Under the pieces are notes generated by a model. The model saw only the letters and a program-made list of their open reading frames with translations, ran no database searches and was not told the DNA's origin. Below, piece after piece: positions 26,482 through 35,132 of a stretch of 64,000 nt of DNA. The translations under genes and the position numbers were made by a program. The stretch is from Luteimonas yindakuii (GTDB lineage: Bacteria; Pseudomonadota; Gammaproteobacteria; Xanthomonadales; Xanthomonadaceae), in NCBI RefSeq assembly GCF_004803715.2, contig NZ_CP039383.2, positions 806,001-870,000 on the forward strand, given 5' to 3'. Within the stretch, counting starts at the first letter, position 1. Every line of letters begins with the position of its first letter.

Positions 26482-26802
26482 ATGTTGATCGCCCTGTCCG
26501 CCATTCCCGATGCCGGCTTCATCGAGACCGAGGCGCTGGTCGATGGCGTGGCGGAATCGCTGATCGTGCATCGCGACGGCGACACCGCGCGTGCCTGGCT
26601 CAACATCTGCCCGCACGCAGGACGACGGCTGGACTGGGCACCCGGGCAGTTCCTGAAATCGAAGGACGGCCTGCTGGTCTGCGCCGCGCACGGAGCGAGC
26701 TTCGAGACCGCGGCCGGTCTGTGCGTGGCCGGGCCGTGCCGTGGCCAGAGCCTGCGTGCGGTCACCGTCGAGGTGCGCGATGGAAACGTGGTGCTGGCCT
26801 GA
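26482..26802 (+). CDS. Rieske 2Fe-2S protein, small
   Basis: A 106-residue ferredoxin-like Rieske protein. The cluster ligands are visible as CPHAGRRLD (Cys-X-His) and CAAHGASFE (Cys-X2-His), the standard two-histidine, two-cysteine arrangement. The extra pair LCVAGPC follows, as in many soluble Rieske proteins. It probably passes electrons to or from an oxygenase or reductase, but no partner is adjacent. The start at 26482 was preferred to a TTG at 26476 because CGGAG at 26467-26471 is correctly spaced only for the ATG. Confidence 0.88.
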   Translation: MLIALSAIPDAGFIETEALVDGVAESLIVHRDGDTARAWLNICPHAGRRLDWAPGQFLKSKDGLLVCAAHGASFETAAGLCVAGPCRGQSLRAVTVEVRDGNVVLA

Positions 26803-26826
26803 GCCGGGCCACGGCGGTACGACCGG

Positions 26827-28665
26827 TCAGAACACCAGGTTGACCATCAGCACGATCACCACCGAATAGCCCATCGACAACGGCAGCCCCGCACGCCAGA
26901 GGTCGCCTGCGGTGTAGCCCGCCGGACCGGTCATCATCGAGATCACCGGATTGGACTGGGTCATGAAGTTGTTCGACGCCGACAGCGCCACGATCAGCGC
27001 GAAGACGGTGGGGTCGGCGCCGGCCGCCAGCGCGAGGTTGATCGCCAGCGGCACCACCACGATCGTCGCGCCGACATGGCTGATCACCAGCGAGAACGCC
27101 GTGGTCAGCAGCGCGACCGCGATCTCCAGCACCCACACCGGCAGGCCCGTCGGCAGCTGGTCGATGGTGTTGCCCGCCACCCACGCCGCGGCACCGCTGG
27201 AATCCATCGCCCAGCCCAGCGGGATCAGGCAGGCCATCAGGAACACGGTCTTCCAGTTGATCGCGCTGTAGGCCTCGTCCATCTTCAGCACCCCGCAGAC
27301 CAGCATGCCGGCGACGCCCGTCATCAGCGCGATCGAAGTGGGGATGCGCGACGACAGCGCGATCAGCATCGTCACCGCGAAGATCGCCATCGCGACCTTG
27401 AACTTGTGCGGGCGCTGCTCGCCCTTCGGGTAGTCGGTGACGACGACGAAATCGCGCCCCTTGGCATTCTCCGCCAGCGCATGCCAGAAGCTGTGCAGCA
27501 CCAGCATGTCGCCGGCGCGCAGGGTCAGGTTGCGCACGTCGTCGGTGATGACTTCCTTGTCGCGATTGACCGCGAGCAGGCGCAGGCCGAGCAGGCGGCG
27601 CAGCTGCAGCTCGTTGGCGGTCTTGCCGATATAGCTCGAGGTGGGCGGCACCACGGCTTCGGAAATGCCGGCACGCGCGGGGTTGAACAGGTCGCCGAAG
27701 CTGCGCAGCCGTGCGCTCATGCGCAGGAACTGGTTCTGGGCGAAATCGGCCACCTGCTGGCGCGGCGCCATCACCCCGATCACGCTGCCGACCCAGATGC
27801 GGGTGTCGGCGGCGGGCGCGAGCTTGGGATCGCCGTCGGCCTTCAGCGCCAGCATCACCGGCGCGTTGTGCAGCGCTTCCGCCTCGCCGAACGTCATGCC
27901 CACCAGCGGGCTGTCGGCGGTGACGGTGAGTTCGAACACGTCACCCTCGATGCCGTAGGTGCGCGCGAAGTAGCTCTGCGTGCGTCCCGGGGTGACGCTG
28001 GTGTCGGGGCCTTCACGCAGCAGCTTTTCTCCGAAGAAGTGGAAATAGCCCAGCCCGAGCGCCAGCAGCGCGAGGCCGATCGGCAGTGGCGCGAACATGT
28101 TCAGCGGCACCAGCGTCGCCACGCCGGACGGCAGGTTGGCATTGGCCGCGACCAGCAGGTCGTTGAGCAGGATCAGTGGCGAGTTGCCGACCATCGTCAA
28201 CGAACCGCCCATCACGATCGCCGCGCCGACCGGCATCAGCATCCGTGACAGCGGCAGGCCGGTGCGCGAGGACAGCCGCGACATCACCGGCAGGTACAGC
28301 GCCATCACCGACGGGTTCTGCATGAACGAGGAATTGAGGCCGGCGACGGCGGATGTCAGCAGCAGCAACCGGCGTTCAACGCCATGCGCGCGCCGCAGCA
28401 GCCAGCCGGCAAGGCGGTTGAGCGCACCGGTGCGCTCCAGCCCCATGCCAAGGATCATGGTGGCGATGATGCTGATCACCGCGTTCGACGAGAAACCGTT
28501 GAAGACGTCTTCCGGCGCGACCTGGCCGGTCAGGCCCAGCAGCACCAGGATCACCAGCGCGACGAGATCGGCACGCACCCGCTGGAACACGAACAGGACC
28601 ATCGTCAGGCTCACCAGGCCGAGGACGATCTTCATGTCGGTGGTGAGCGCGAGTGCGGTGTCCAT
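26827..28665 (-). CDS. SLC13-family permease with two RCK_C (TrkA-C) domains
   Basis: A 612-residue divalent anion/Na+ symporter-like protein. N-terminal helices occupy residues 8-205, with the hairpin motif NSSFMQNPSVMALYLPV. Two cytoplasmic TrkA-C domains lie between about residues 215 and 410 (VFELTVTADSPLVGMTFGEAEAL and TSSYIGKTANELQLRRLLGLRLLAVNR). The C-terminal half returns to membrane helices with the second hairpin, ASNNFMTQSNPVISMMTGPAGY. Sulfate, citrate or other anions are possible substrates. It follows trmB by 20 bases and may be part of the thi–trmB transcript. Confidence 0.9.
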   Translation of the reverse strand: MDTALALTTDMKIVLGLVSLTMVLFVFQRVRADLVALVILVLLGLTGQVAPEDVFNGFSSNAVISIIATMILGMGLERTGALNRLAGWLLRRAHGVERRLLLLTSAVAGLNSSFMQNPSVMALYLPVMSRLSSRTGLPLSRMLMPVGAAIVMGGSLTMVGNSPLILLNDLLVAANANLPSGVATLVPLNMFAPLPIGLALLALGLGYFHFFGEKLLREGPDTSVTPGRTQSYFARTYGIEGDVFELTVTADSPLVGMTFGEAEALHNAPVMLALKADGDPKLAPAADTRIWVGSVIGVMAPRQQVADFAQNQFLRMSARLRSFGDLFNPARAGISEAVVPPTSSYIGKTANELQLRRLLGLRLLAVNRDKEVITDDVRNLTLRAGDMLVLHSFWHALAENAKGRDFVVVTDYPKGEQRPHKFKVAMAIFAVTMLIALSSRIPTSIALMTGVAGMLVCGVLKMDEAYSAINWKTVFLMACLIPLGWAMDSSGAAAWVAGNTIDQLPTGLPVWVLEIAVALLTTAFSLVISHVGATIVVVPLAINLALAAGADPTVFALIVALSASNNFMTQSNPVISMMTGPAGYTAGDLWRAGLPLSMGYSVVIVLMVNLVF

Positions 28666-28685
28666 GCCCGGTTGGAGTCAGAACC

Positions 28686-29459
28686 TCAGCAACGGTCGTA
28701 GAGCAGGTCCCAGACCCCGTGTCCGAGTCGCTGTCCGCGGGTCTCGAAATGCGTCTGCGGGCGCCACTCCGGTCGCGGTACGTGTCCGCGCGTGCCGGCG
28801 CGATTGCGCAGCCCCGCGGTGGCGTCGAGCACGTCCCACATCTGCTCCGCATAGTCCTGCCAATCGGTCGCCAGGTGCAAGCGACCATCCGCCGCGAGCT
28901 TGCGCACCAGCAGCGCGGCGAACTCCGGCTGCACCAGGCGACGCTTGTTGTGGCGCTTCTTGTGCCAGGGATCGGGGAAGTAGATGCGGACCTCGTCGAG
29001 GCTGCCGTCGGCGATCTCGTGTTCCAGCACTTCCACCGCATCGTGGTGGTACAGCCGCACGTGGTCGCTGCCATCGTCGCCGAGTGCATTGAGCAGCCGA
29101 CCGACGCCGGGTGCGTGTACTTCGATGCCGATGTAGTCGCGGCCGGGGTCCTGCTGCGCGGCGAAGCGCAACGCCTCGCCGTTGCCGAAGCCGATTTCCA
29201 GCACGCGTCGCGCGCTGCGGCCGAACACCGCGTCGAAGTCGCGCGGTTGGCCGCCGCGGTCGGCCGGACCGTAGTCGAGCCCGAAGCGCGGCCACAACGC
29301 ATCGAATGCGCGCTGCTGCGCCTCGGTGAAGCGGCCCTGGCGCAGCACGAAGCTGCGCACCGCGCGATGGCCGGGGGTCAGGGTGAAGGGCTTTTTCGCC
29401 AGCTTCGGATTGCCGTCGGCAGCCTGCCGTGCGGAGGCGTCGTCGCGCGGGTCGGCCAT
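28686..29459 (-). CDS. trmB: tRNA (guanine-N7)-methyltransferase
   Basis: Adds the m7G at position 46 of tRNA using SAM. 257 residues. The SAM-binding motif is [16 protein letters not shown], and the family-specific segment is [22 protein letters not shown], followed by [15 protein letters not shown] basic N-terminal tail precedes the domain. The start at 29459 overlaps the thiG stop by one base (TGATG), so it is translated by re-initiation from the thiamine gene. Placement after thiG is typical of this group. Confidence 0.95.
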   Translation of the reverse strand: MADPRDDASARQAADGNPKLAKKPFTLTPGHRAVRSFVLRQGRFTEAQQRAFDALWPRFGLDYGPADRGGQPRDFDAVFGRSARRVLEIGFGNGEALRFAAQQDPGRDYIGIEVHAPGVGRLLNALGDDGSDHVRLYHHDAVEVLEHEIADGSLDEVRIYFPDPWHKKRHNKRRLVQPEFAALLVRKLAADGRLHLATDWQDYAEQMWDVLDATAGLRNRAGTRGHVPRPEWRPQTHFETRGQRLGHGVWDLLYDRC

Positions 29460-30256
29460 CAACCGATCAGCCCGTCGATCGGCGACGACGCACTCGCGTA
29501 GCGCTTGCGCGGGATGCGCCCGGCAAGGAAGGCATCGCGCCCGGCCTGCACCGCGAGCTTCATCGCCCGCGCCATGCGCACCGGGTCCTTCGCACCGGCG
29601 ATGGCGGTGTTCATCAGGACGCCATCGCAACCGAGTTCCATCGCGATGGCGGCATCCGAGGCGGTGCCGACGCCGGCGTCGACGATGATCGGCACCTTGG
29701 CGTTCTCGACGATCTCAAGCAGGTTGTAGCGGTTCTGGATGCCGAGGCCGGAGCCGATCGGCGCCGCCAGCGGCATCACCGCCACGCAGCCGATCTCTTC
29801 CAGCCGCTTGGCCAGGATCGGATCGTCGCTGGTGTAGACCATGACGTCGAAGCCGTCGGCCACCAGTTGTTCGGCAGCCTTGAGCGTCTGCACGACATCG
29901 GGGAACAGGGTCTTGCGGTCGCCCAGGACTTCGAGCTTGGTGAGGTTGTGGCCGTCGAGCAGCTCGCGCGCCAGCCGGCAGGTGCGCACGGCCTCTTCGG
30001 CGCTGTAGCAGCCGGCAGTGTTGGGCAGCAGGGTGTAGCGATCGAGCGGCAGCACGTCGAGCAGGTTGGGCTCGTCGGGGTTCTGGCCGATGTTCGTGCG
30101 ACGGATCGCCACGGTCACGATCTCGGCCGCGGCGGCCTCGGTGGCGGCGCGGGTCTGGTCGAGGTCGGTGAACTTGCCGGTGCCGGTGAGCAGGCGCGAG
30201 CGGTAGGCCTTGCCGGCAATGAGCAGGGCGTCGTCGTGGGGATCGGGGCTGGTCAT
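29459..30256 (-). CDS. thiG: Thiazole synthase
   Basis: Builds the thiazole phosphate of thiamine from deoxyxylulose phosphate, glycine imine or dehydroglycine and the sulfur carried by ThiS. 265 residues. Motifs: [69 protein letters not shown], and [28 protein letters not shown]. The start at 30256 has no Shine-Dalgarno sequence; GATAAT sits six bases before the ATG, so it may have its own leaderless promoter as well as read-through from thiS. Confidence 0.96.
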   Translation of the reverse strand: MTSPDPHDDALLIAGKAYRSRLLTGTGKFTDLDQTRAATEAAAAEIVTVAIRRTNIGQNPDEPNLLDVLPLDRYTLLPNTAGCYSAEEAVRTCRLARELLDGHNLTKLEVLGDRKTLFPDVVQTLKAAEQLVADGFDVMVYTSDDPILAKRLEEIGCVAVMPLAAPIGSGLGIQNRYNLLEIVENAKVPIIVDAGVGTASDAAIAMELGCDGVLMNTAIAGAKDPVRMARAMKLAVQAGRDAFLAGRIPRKRYASASSPIDGLIG

Positions 30257-30262
30257 GCCGGC

Positions 30263-30268
30263 ATTATC
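30263..30268 (-). promoter_or_regulatory. -10 element (GATAAT) 6 bases before the thiG ATG
   Basis: It lies in the 65-base gap between thiS and thiG. The spacing predicts a start point at the thiG ATG. No other signal is seen in this gap. Confidence 0.45.
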
Positions 30269-30321
30269 GCTGAAGGCGGCCGGCTTGCCGTGCATGCCGA
30301 TCGCGCGCGGACAGCTGCGCG

Positions 30322-30522
30322 TCAACCGCCGCCGAGCGCGTGCACGATCTCGACGCGGTCACCTTCAGCCAGCCGGTGCTCGTCGTGGCGTCCACGCGGG
30401 ACGATCTCGCCGTTCACCTCGACCGCGACCCTGCGCCCGGCCAGGCCGCGCGCCACCAGCAGCTCGGCGATGCTCTGCGCCGCCTCGAGGTCCAGGCGTT
30501 CGCCATTGAGAAGAATATGCAT
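30322..30522 (-). CDS. thiS: Sulfur carrier protein ThiS
   Basis: A ubiquitin-like 66-residue protein that is adenylated and thiocarboxylated on its C-terminal glycine and donates sulfur to thiazole synthesis. The typical pattern is [34 protein letters not shown] and [10 protein letters not shown] at the end. The C-terminal Gly-Gly is present. thiG is immediately downstream. The start at 30522 has GACAAT six bases before it and no ribosome-binding site. I looked for the TPP riboswitch core upstream and did not find it. Confidence 0.92.
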   Translation of the reverse strand: MHILLNGERLDLEAAQSIAELLVARGLAGRRVAVEVNGEIVPRGRHDEHRLAEGDRVEIVHALGGG

Positions 30523-30528
30523 GGGGGC

Positions 30529-30534
30529 ATTGTC
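30529..30534 (-). promoter_or_regulatory. -10 element (GACAAT) 6 bases before the thiS ATG
   Basis: GACAAT on the minus strand followed by GCCCCC and the ATG. It predicts a leaderless thiS transcript. Confidence 0.45.
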
Positions 30535-30660
30535 GCCCTTTCGACGCAGGCCTGCATCCGCATGACGCAGTGCGGCTTGTGTCGCGCCGGGCCCGCGTGG
30601 AACATGCGCCACCGTCCGCCGGCGTACGCTGCCGGCAACCCCACCTGTTCCGGAGGATGC

Positions 30661-32478
30661 ATGCGCCTGCTCGCCCGCACCGTTCTTGCCGCCGCGCTGG
30701 CCGCGGCCGCCCTGCCAGCCCTTGCGCAGCAGGGCCAGTTCTCGCGCACCGTGTTCTTCGGCGACAGCCTCACCGACGCCGGCTACTACCGGCCGGTACT
30801 GATCCAGTCCATCGGCCCGTCCGGCGGGCTGGTCGGGCAGTCGACCACCAACCCGGGCTTCGTCTGGGCGCAGCATCTCGCCGAGCATTACGGCACCAAT
30901 GGCGCTGCCAACGGCAACGGCCAGACTGGCGACAACTATGCGGTGAGCGGTGCGCGCGTGGCGGTGGATACCGTGGGCGGGCTCGGCCCGACGCCATCGG
31001 TGGCCACCCAGGTGCAGCGCCACCTCGGAGGTGGCCGGGCCGACCCCGACGCGCTGTACACCGTGTGGGCGGGCGCCAACGACGTATTCGCGATCGCCGC
31101 GGGGGCTCCCGCGGAAGCCACCCTGGCCGGCGCGGTCACCGCGCAGGTCGGCCTCGTCGGCACGCTGCAGGCCGCCGGTGCCCGCTACATCATGGTGCCA
31201 ACCCTGCCCGACATGGGGCAGACGCCTGCCGCACGGGCGCAGGGCCCGGTGGCGCAGGGCCAGCTGACCGCACTGGCGAGCGCCTACAACACCGCGCTCT
31301 ACAGCGGCATCAACAGCGCGGGCCTGCGGGTGATCCCGCTCAACACCTTCGGCTTCCTGCAGGAAGTGATCGCCGAGCCCGGGGCATACGGCTTCCGCAA
31401 TGTGACGACGCCGGCCTGCACCGTCGCCCAGTCGATCACCTGCAACCCGGCCACGCTGGTCGCGGCCGACGCGGCGAGTGCGTACCTGTTTGCAGACGGC
31501 GTGCATCCGACCACCGGCGGCCATCGTGCGCTGGCGGATTTCGCCATCTCGGTGCTGGAGGCGCCGGCACAGATCGCGGTGCTGCCGCAGTCGGCCGCGG
31601 TGGTCGGGCGCGCACGCGCCGAGCGCGTGGCCTGGCACGTCGACGGCACTCCGGGCGCGGAGGGCAGCGGGGTGTGGTTCGACCTTCGCGGCGACTACCA
31701 GCGCTACGGCGATGGTGACCATTACGACGGCTTTGCGCCGGCGCTGACCGTCGGTTTCGACTGGACCCGTGGCAACACCGTGTTCGGCGTATTCGGCGGT
31801 TACGGCGTGACCAAGCAGGACTGGGGCCTGCGCCGTGGCGACTTCCGCCATCGCGATGCCACCATCGGCGGCTTCGCCGGCTGGTACGGCGACAACGGTG
31901 CCTGGGTCAATGGCCAGCTGAGCTGGTCCAGCCTGGACATCGACACCCATCGCCGCGTGCAGCTGGGCCAGGCGGTGCGCTGGCACGAAGGCTCCGCGGA
32001 TGGCGAAAACCTGACCGCGGCCGTGCATGCGGGCTGGAACTTCGCGGCCGGCAACCTGCGCCATGGCCCGGTCCTCGGACTGGTGTCGCAGCGCATCGAC
32101 GTCGACGGCTTCGAGGAGAGCGATCCGTCGCGCTCCACCGCACTCGGCTATCCGGACCAGAGCTTCGATTCGATGGTCGGCAGCGTCGGCTGGCAGGTCG
32201 CCTTCAGTGAAGGCACCCTGCGCCCGTACGCCCGCGCCACCTGGGACCGCGAGTTCGAGGACGCGCCGGAAGAGGCGTTCGCACGCGTGCTGTCACTGCC
32301 GACCACCAGCGAATTCGCGGTGCCGGCGCTGCGCTACGACGACAGCTACGCCACCGTCACTCTCGGCGCCCGCGCCGGGCTGTACGGCATGGAGGCGAAC
32401 TTCGGCCTCAGCACCACGCTGTCGCATGCCGACAGCGGCAACTCGACGGTGTTCGTGAGCTTCAACCGGTCGTTCTGA
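30661..32478 (+). CDS. GDSL autotransporter esterase
   Basis: A 605-residue cell-surface lipase/esterase of the EstA type. The signal peptide is residues 1-22. The SGNH hydrolase domain has GDSLTDAG (nucleophile Ser36), the oxyanion block GAND (138-141) and the catalytic DGVHPT (Asp279, His282). From about residue 340 comes an autotransporter beta-barrel with alternating aromatic strands, ending SFNRSF with the C-terminal Phe. The start has GGAGG just upstream. The passenger probably stays attached to the barrel, hydrolysing esters at the surface. Confidence 0.95.
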   Translation: MRLLARTVLAAALAAAALPALAQQGQFSRTVFFGDSLTDAGYYRPVLIQSIGPSGGLVGQSTTNPGFVWAQHLAEHYGTNGAANGNGQTGDNYAVSGARVAVDTVGGLGPTPSVATQVQRHLGGGRADPDALYTVWAGANDVFAIAAGAPAEATLAGAVTAQVGLVGTLQAAGARYIMVPTLPDMGQTPAARAQGPVAQGQLTALASAYNTALYSGINSAGLRVIPLNTFGFLQEVIAEPGAYGFRNVTTPACTVAQSITCNPATLVAADAASAYLFADGVHPTTGGHRALADFAISVLEAPAQIAVLPQSAAVVGRARAERVAWHVDGTPGAEGSGVWFDLRGDYQRYGDGDHYDGFAPALTVGFDWTRGNTVFGVFGGYGVTKQDWGLRRGDFRHRDATIGGFAGWYGDNGAWVNGQLSWSSLDIDTHRRVQLGQAVRWHEGSADGENLTAAVHAGWNFAAGNLRHGPVLGLVSQRIDVDGFEESDPSRSTALGYPDQSFDSMVGSVGWQVAFSEGTLRPYARATWDREFEDAPEEAFARVLSLPTTSEFAVPALRYDDSYATVTLGARAGLYGMEANFGLSTTLSHADSGNSTVFVSFNRSF

Positions 32479-32489
32479 CCGAGGGCGAT

Positions 32490-32540
32490 CCTCACCCCTC
32501 TCCCGTACGCGGGAGAGGGTGCCCCGGAGGGCGGGTGAGG
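32490..32540. repeat. Nested inverted repeat (REP-like) after the esterase gene
   Basis: An inner palindrome (CCCTCTCCCG with CGGGAGAGGG around 32496-32519) is enclosed by outer arms CCTCACCC (32490-32497) and GGGTGAGG (32533-32540). It lies between the end of the esterase gene and the 3' end of the tRNA gene, where it could stop both transcripts. The shape resembles interspersed repetitive elements common in this bacterial group; only one copy is in this window. Confidence 0.6.
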
Positions 32541-32575
32541 GCGGAAGGCGGAGAAGATCTCGACGCCTGCGAAAG

Positions 32576-32649
32576 TGGAGCGGGTGATGGGAATCGAACC
32601 CACGCTATCAGCTTGGGAAGCTGAAGTTCTACCATTGAACTACACCCGC
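32576..32649 (-). tRNA. tRNA-Gly, anticodon CCC
   Basis: Read on the minus strand: acceptor GCGGGTG pairs with CACCCGC, the D-arm has AGTTCAATGGTAGAAC, the anticodon stem TCAGC/GCTGA encloses TTCCCAA, giving anticodon CCC (reads GGG), and the T-loop is GGTTCGATTCC. The 3' CCA is encoded. 74 bases; it closely follows the layout of enteric glyU. It is the only tRNA gene in this window. Confidence 0.97.
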
Positions 32650-32826
32650 GTGCGCTGAAGTCTAGGCGCCGCTGCGGCCTCTGGCAATCCGTTCGCGCAC
32701 GCGTTGATGGGCACCGCGGACTCCGCCCGGGCGGCCGCCGCCGCCGTGCTCCGACGCCGCGATTGCCCTGCAGCACGTGAGCGCGGATCATTCGCGGTCG
32801 ACGTTTTCCGCCCTGCGCAGCCAGCG

Positions 32827-34191
32827 ATGCCTCGTTCCGTTCCGACATCGCGTTCCCTGCGCTTCCGTCATGCCCTGGCCGCCTCGCCGGCGTTGTGGTG
32901 GGCGCTGCTCTATTTCTTCTGCCTGCTGTGCGGGTACTACGTGCTGCGGCCGGTCCGCGACGCGATGGGTGCGTCTGCCGATCCGTCCGCGGTGTTCCCG
33001 CAATGGCTGCTCGTGGCCGGTGAGCGCGCTGGCTTCGCACTGGGTGACTACACGCTGCAACTGCTGTTCACCGGCACCTTCGTCGCGATGCTGCTGCTGC
33101 AACCCGTCTACGGCGCACTGGTGGCGCGGTTCCCGCGCCGTGTGTTCCTGCCGGTGGTCTATCTCGGTTTCATTGCCTGCCTTGGCGGCTTCTGGTGGGC
33201 CTTCCACGCCGGCGTGCCGGGGCGCGGTGGTGCGTTCTTCATCTTCATCGCGGTGTTCAACCTGTTCGCGGTGACGGTGTTCTGGAGTTTCATGGCCGAC
33301 GTGTTCGACAACGCGCACGCCAAGCAGGTGTACGGATACATCGGTGCCGGCGGCACGATCGGTGCACTGTCGGGCCCCGCGATCACCCGGCTGCTGGTGG
33401 AACAGGTGGGCGTGGCCAACCTGCTGCTGGTGTCGATGGGCCTGCTGTCGGTCTGCCTGCTGTGCATCGTGCAACTGCGGCCGTGGGCGATGGCCCGCGA
33501 GCGCGCCCATCGCGAGGCCAGCGGCGAACGCGCGATGGGAGGCTCCGTGTGGGCCGGCCTGCGCCTGGTGGCGCAGGATCCGTTGCTGCGCGCCCTGGCG
33601 CTGCTGATGTTCTTCGGCGTCGGCGTCGGGACGCTGCTCTACAACGAACAGGCGGCGATCGTGCGTCGCTTCTATCCCACCGCCGAAGCCGCCACGCGCT
33701 ATTACTCGACGCTGGACTGGGCGGTGAACGGTCTGACCATCGTGATCCAGCTGCTGCTGACGCGCTGGCTGCTGCGCCGCTACGGTGTTGCGCCGCTGCT
33801 GCTGCTGCCGGCACTGGCGATCCTGGCCGGCTTCGCGCTGCTGTCGGCCTCGCCGTTGCCGCTGCTGGTCGCGGTGGTGCAGGTGACCACGCGCGCCAGC
33901 GAGTTCTCACTGGCCAAACCCGCGCGCGAAACGCTGTACACCCGGATGGACCGCGAGGCCCGCTACAAGGCCAAGTCGGTGATCGACACGGCGGTCTACC
34001 GCACCGGTGACTTCAGCTTCGTCTGGCTGCACAAGTTCCTCGCCGGCTTCGGTTCCAGCGTGGTGTTCGCCACCGGTGTGGTGGTCGCCGCCGGCATGGC
34101 CTTCGGCGCGTGGCGGGTGGTCCGCGAGCAGCGCGGGTTGCCGGAGAACTCTCCGGGCGACGTGGCCGCGGCGCAGCCGTCGCGGGCCTGA
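32827..34191 (+). CDS. NTP/NDP-exchange or MFS-type transporter
   Basis: A 454-residue membrane protein with about twelve helices. Early motifs are FFCLLCGYYVLRPVRDAMG (TM1, with the YYVLRPVRD segment shared with nucleotide-exchange transporters) and LVARFPRRVFLPVVYLGF. Internal segments FNLFAVTVFWSFMADVFDNAHAKQVYGYIGAGGTIGALSGP are also typical of that family. The bacterial substrate is uncertain: free-living bacteria usually do not import ATP. The start at 32827 (MPRSVP) begins before TM1. The 177 bases between the tRNA and this gene show no clear signal. Confidence 0.8.
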   Translation: MPRSVPTSRSLRFRHALAASPALWWALLYFFCLLCGYYVLRPVRDAMGASADPSAVFPQWLLVAGERAGFALGDYTLQLLFTGTFVAMLLLQPVYGALVARFPRRVFLPVVYLGFIACLGGFWWAFHAGVPGRGGAFFIFIAVFNLFAVTVFWSFMADVFDNAHAKQVYGYIGAGGTIGALSGPAITRLLVEQVGVANLLLVSMGLLSVCLLCIVQLRPWAMARERAHREASGERAMGGSVWAGLRLVAQDPLLRALALLMFFGVGVGTLLYNEQAAIVRRFYPTAEAATRYYSTLDWAVNGLTIVIQLLLTRWLLRRYGVAPLLLLPALAILAGFALLSASPLPLLVAVVQVTTRASEFSLAKPARETLYTRMDREARYKAKSVIDTAVYRTGDFSFVWLHKFLAGFGSSVVFATGVVVAAGMAFGAWRVVREQRGLPENSPGDVAAAQPSRA

Positions 34192-34203
34192 TCCGGCGCG
34201 CTA

Positions 34204-34599
34204 TCAGCCCGCCGGCGGCACCAGCCACAGTGGCAGTGCGAACAGCACCGCACCGAGCACGAACACAGCCGTCAGCGCGTGCACGGCGGGGTGTCGCAGG
34301 CCGCGCAGGAACACGAACTGCTCGATCGTGCGGCCGACCCAGAACAGCATCATCACCACCAGCAGCGCACGGCCCAGCGGTGTGCTGGCGAGCGCGTCCG
34401 GATAGAGCAGGCACAGGGCGGCGACCGCGAAGAACACGAACGTCAGCCGCAGGTTGAGGATCTGCACGATCGCGCGATTGGCACGGTCCAGCTGCGCCAG
34501 CTGGCGATTCCAGTCGAACAGGCGCCAGAAGCACAGGTGGAACACGCCAAGCGCGGCACTGTGCACGGCGCACAGCAGCAACATGGCTTGCGTGCTCAT
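34204..34599 (-). CDS. Four-helix membrane protein of unknown function
   Basis: A 131-residue hydrophobic protein with four helices (about residues 3-21, 44-66, 73-93 and 104-126). The motif FWRLFDWNRQLAQLDRANRAIVQILNLRL joins helices 1 and 2, and FWVGRTIEQFVFLRGL helices 3 and 4. I do not recognise the family. Its ATG overlaps the stop of the upstream DUF4442 gene by four bases, so the two are translationally coupled. It is convergent with the transporter gene, 12 bases away. Confidence 0.7.
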   Translation of the reverse strand: MSTQAMLLLCAVHSAALGVFHLCFWRLFDWNRQLAQLDRANRAIVQILNLRLTFVFFAVAALCLLYPDALASTPLGRALLVVMMLFWVGRTIEQFVFLRGLRHPAVHALTAVFVLGAVLFALPLWLVPPAG

Positions 34600-35066
34600 G
34601 CCGGCGCCCGCGGCGAAATCCACATCTCGATGGTCGCCGTGAACACCGCGACGCCCGCGGGGTCGTGCACCACCACCTCGACGGGGGCGGTGTAGCCGCT
34701 GTCCCGCACGGCCATCTCCGGCACCGTCGCGGTCGCACGCATCGTGCCGCTCGCCTTCGCCAGGTAGTCGACCTGCATGCGCTTCGGGATCCAGCGCATG
34801 CCCGCCGGCACCGTGGCCTCGGTGGCCAGGCCGCCGGCGAATTCGGCGAGATTGCACAGCGCGATCGCGTGCACCGTGCCGATGTGGTTGCGCACGCGCC
34901 GGCGGTGGCGCAGCGAGGCGACGGCGCGCCCGGGCACGAGTTCATCCAGACGTGGCGCGATGCTGCCGAAGTACGGCGCCTTCAGGCAGACCAGGCGGGC
35001 GAACAGCCAGCGGCCACCGGGCCAGGCGGCCATGCGGGCGTAAAGATCGGGCAGGCGAGGAGCCAT
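34596..35066 (-). CDS. DUF4442 hotdog-fold thioesterase-like protein
   Basis: A 156-residue protein with the hotdog-fold pattern of DUF4442: APRLDELVPGRAVASLRHRRRVRNHIGTVHAIALCNLAEFAGG (helix with the conserved NHIGTVHA), then WIPKRMQVDYLAKASGTMRATATVP and a final strand. Relatives are acyl-CoA thioesterases, which fits the fadE gene directly upstream. The ATG at 35066 has CTGGAGG at good spacing. It overlaps the following membrane gene by four bases. The activity is inferred from the fold and neighbour only. Confidence 0.8.
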   Translation of the reverse strand: MAPRLPDLYARMAAWPGGRWLFARLVCLKAPYFGSIAPRLDELVPGRAVASLRHRRRVRNHIGTVHAIALCNLAEFAGGLATEATVPAGMRWIPKRMQVDYLAKASGTMRATATVPEMAVRDSGYTAPVEVVVHDPAGVAVFTATIEMWISPRAPA

Positions 35067-35080
35067 GCAGCCTCCAGAAG

Positions 35081-35105
35081 AACGCCCGGCACTTGGCCGG
35101 GCGTT
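35081..35105 (-). terminator. Hairpin after fadE
   Basis: Perfect 10-base stem AACGCCCGGC / GCCGGGCGTT with a 5-base loop, downstream of fadE on the minus strand. The U-rich stretch is weak (CTTCTGG), and the structure ends just before the ribosome-binding site of the DUF4442 gene, so partial read-through is likely. Confidence 0.55.
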
Positions 35106-35132
35106 GTCGGGTCATGCGATGCGGGTCGGGCC

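Noticed and set aside
30523..30660. TPP riboswitch upstream of thiS
   Set aside because: The conserved CTGAGA and ACCTGA-type elements are not present on the minus strand, and the ATG directly follows a -10-like hexamer.
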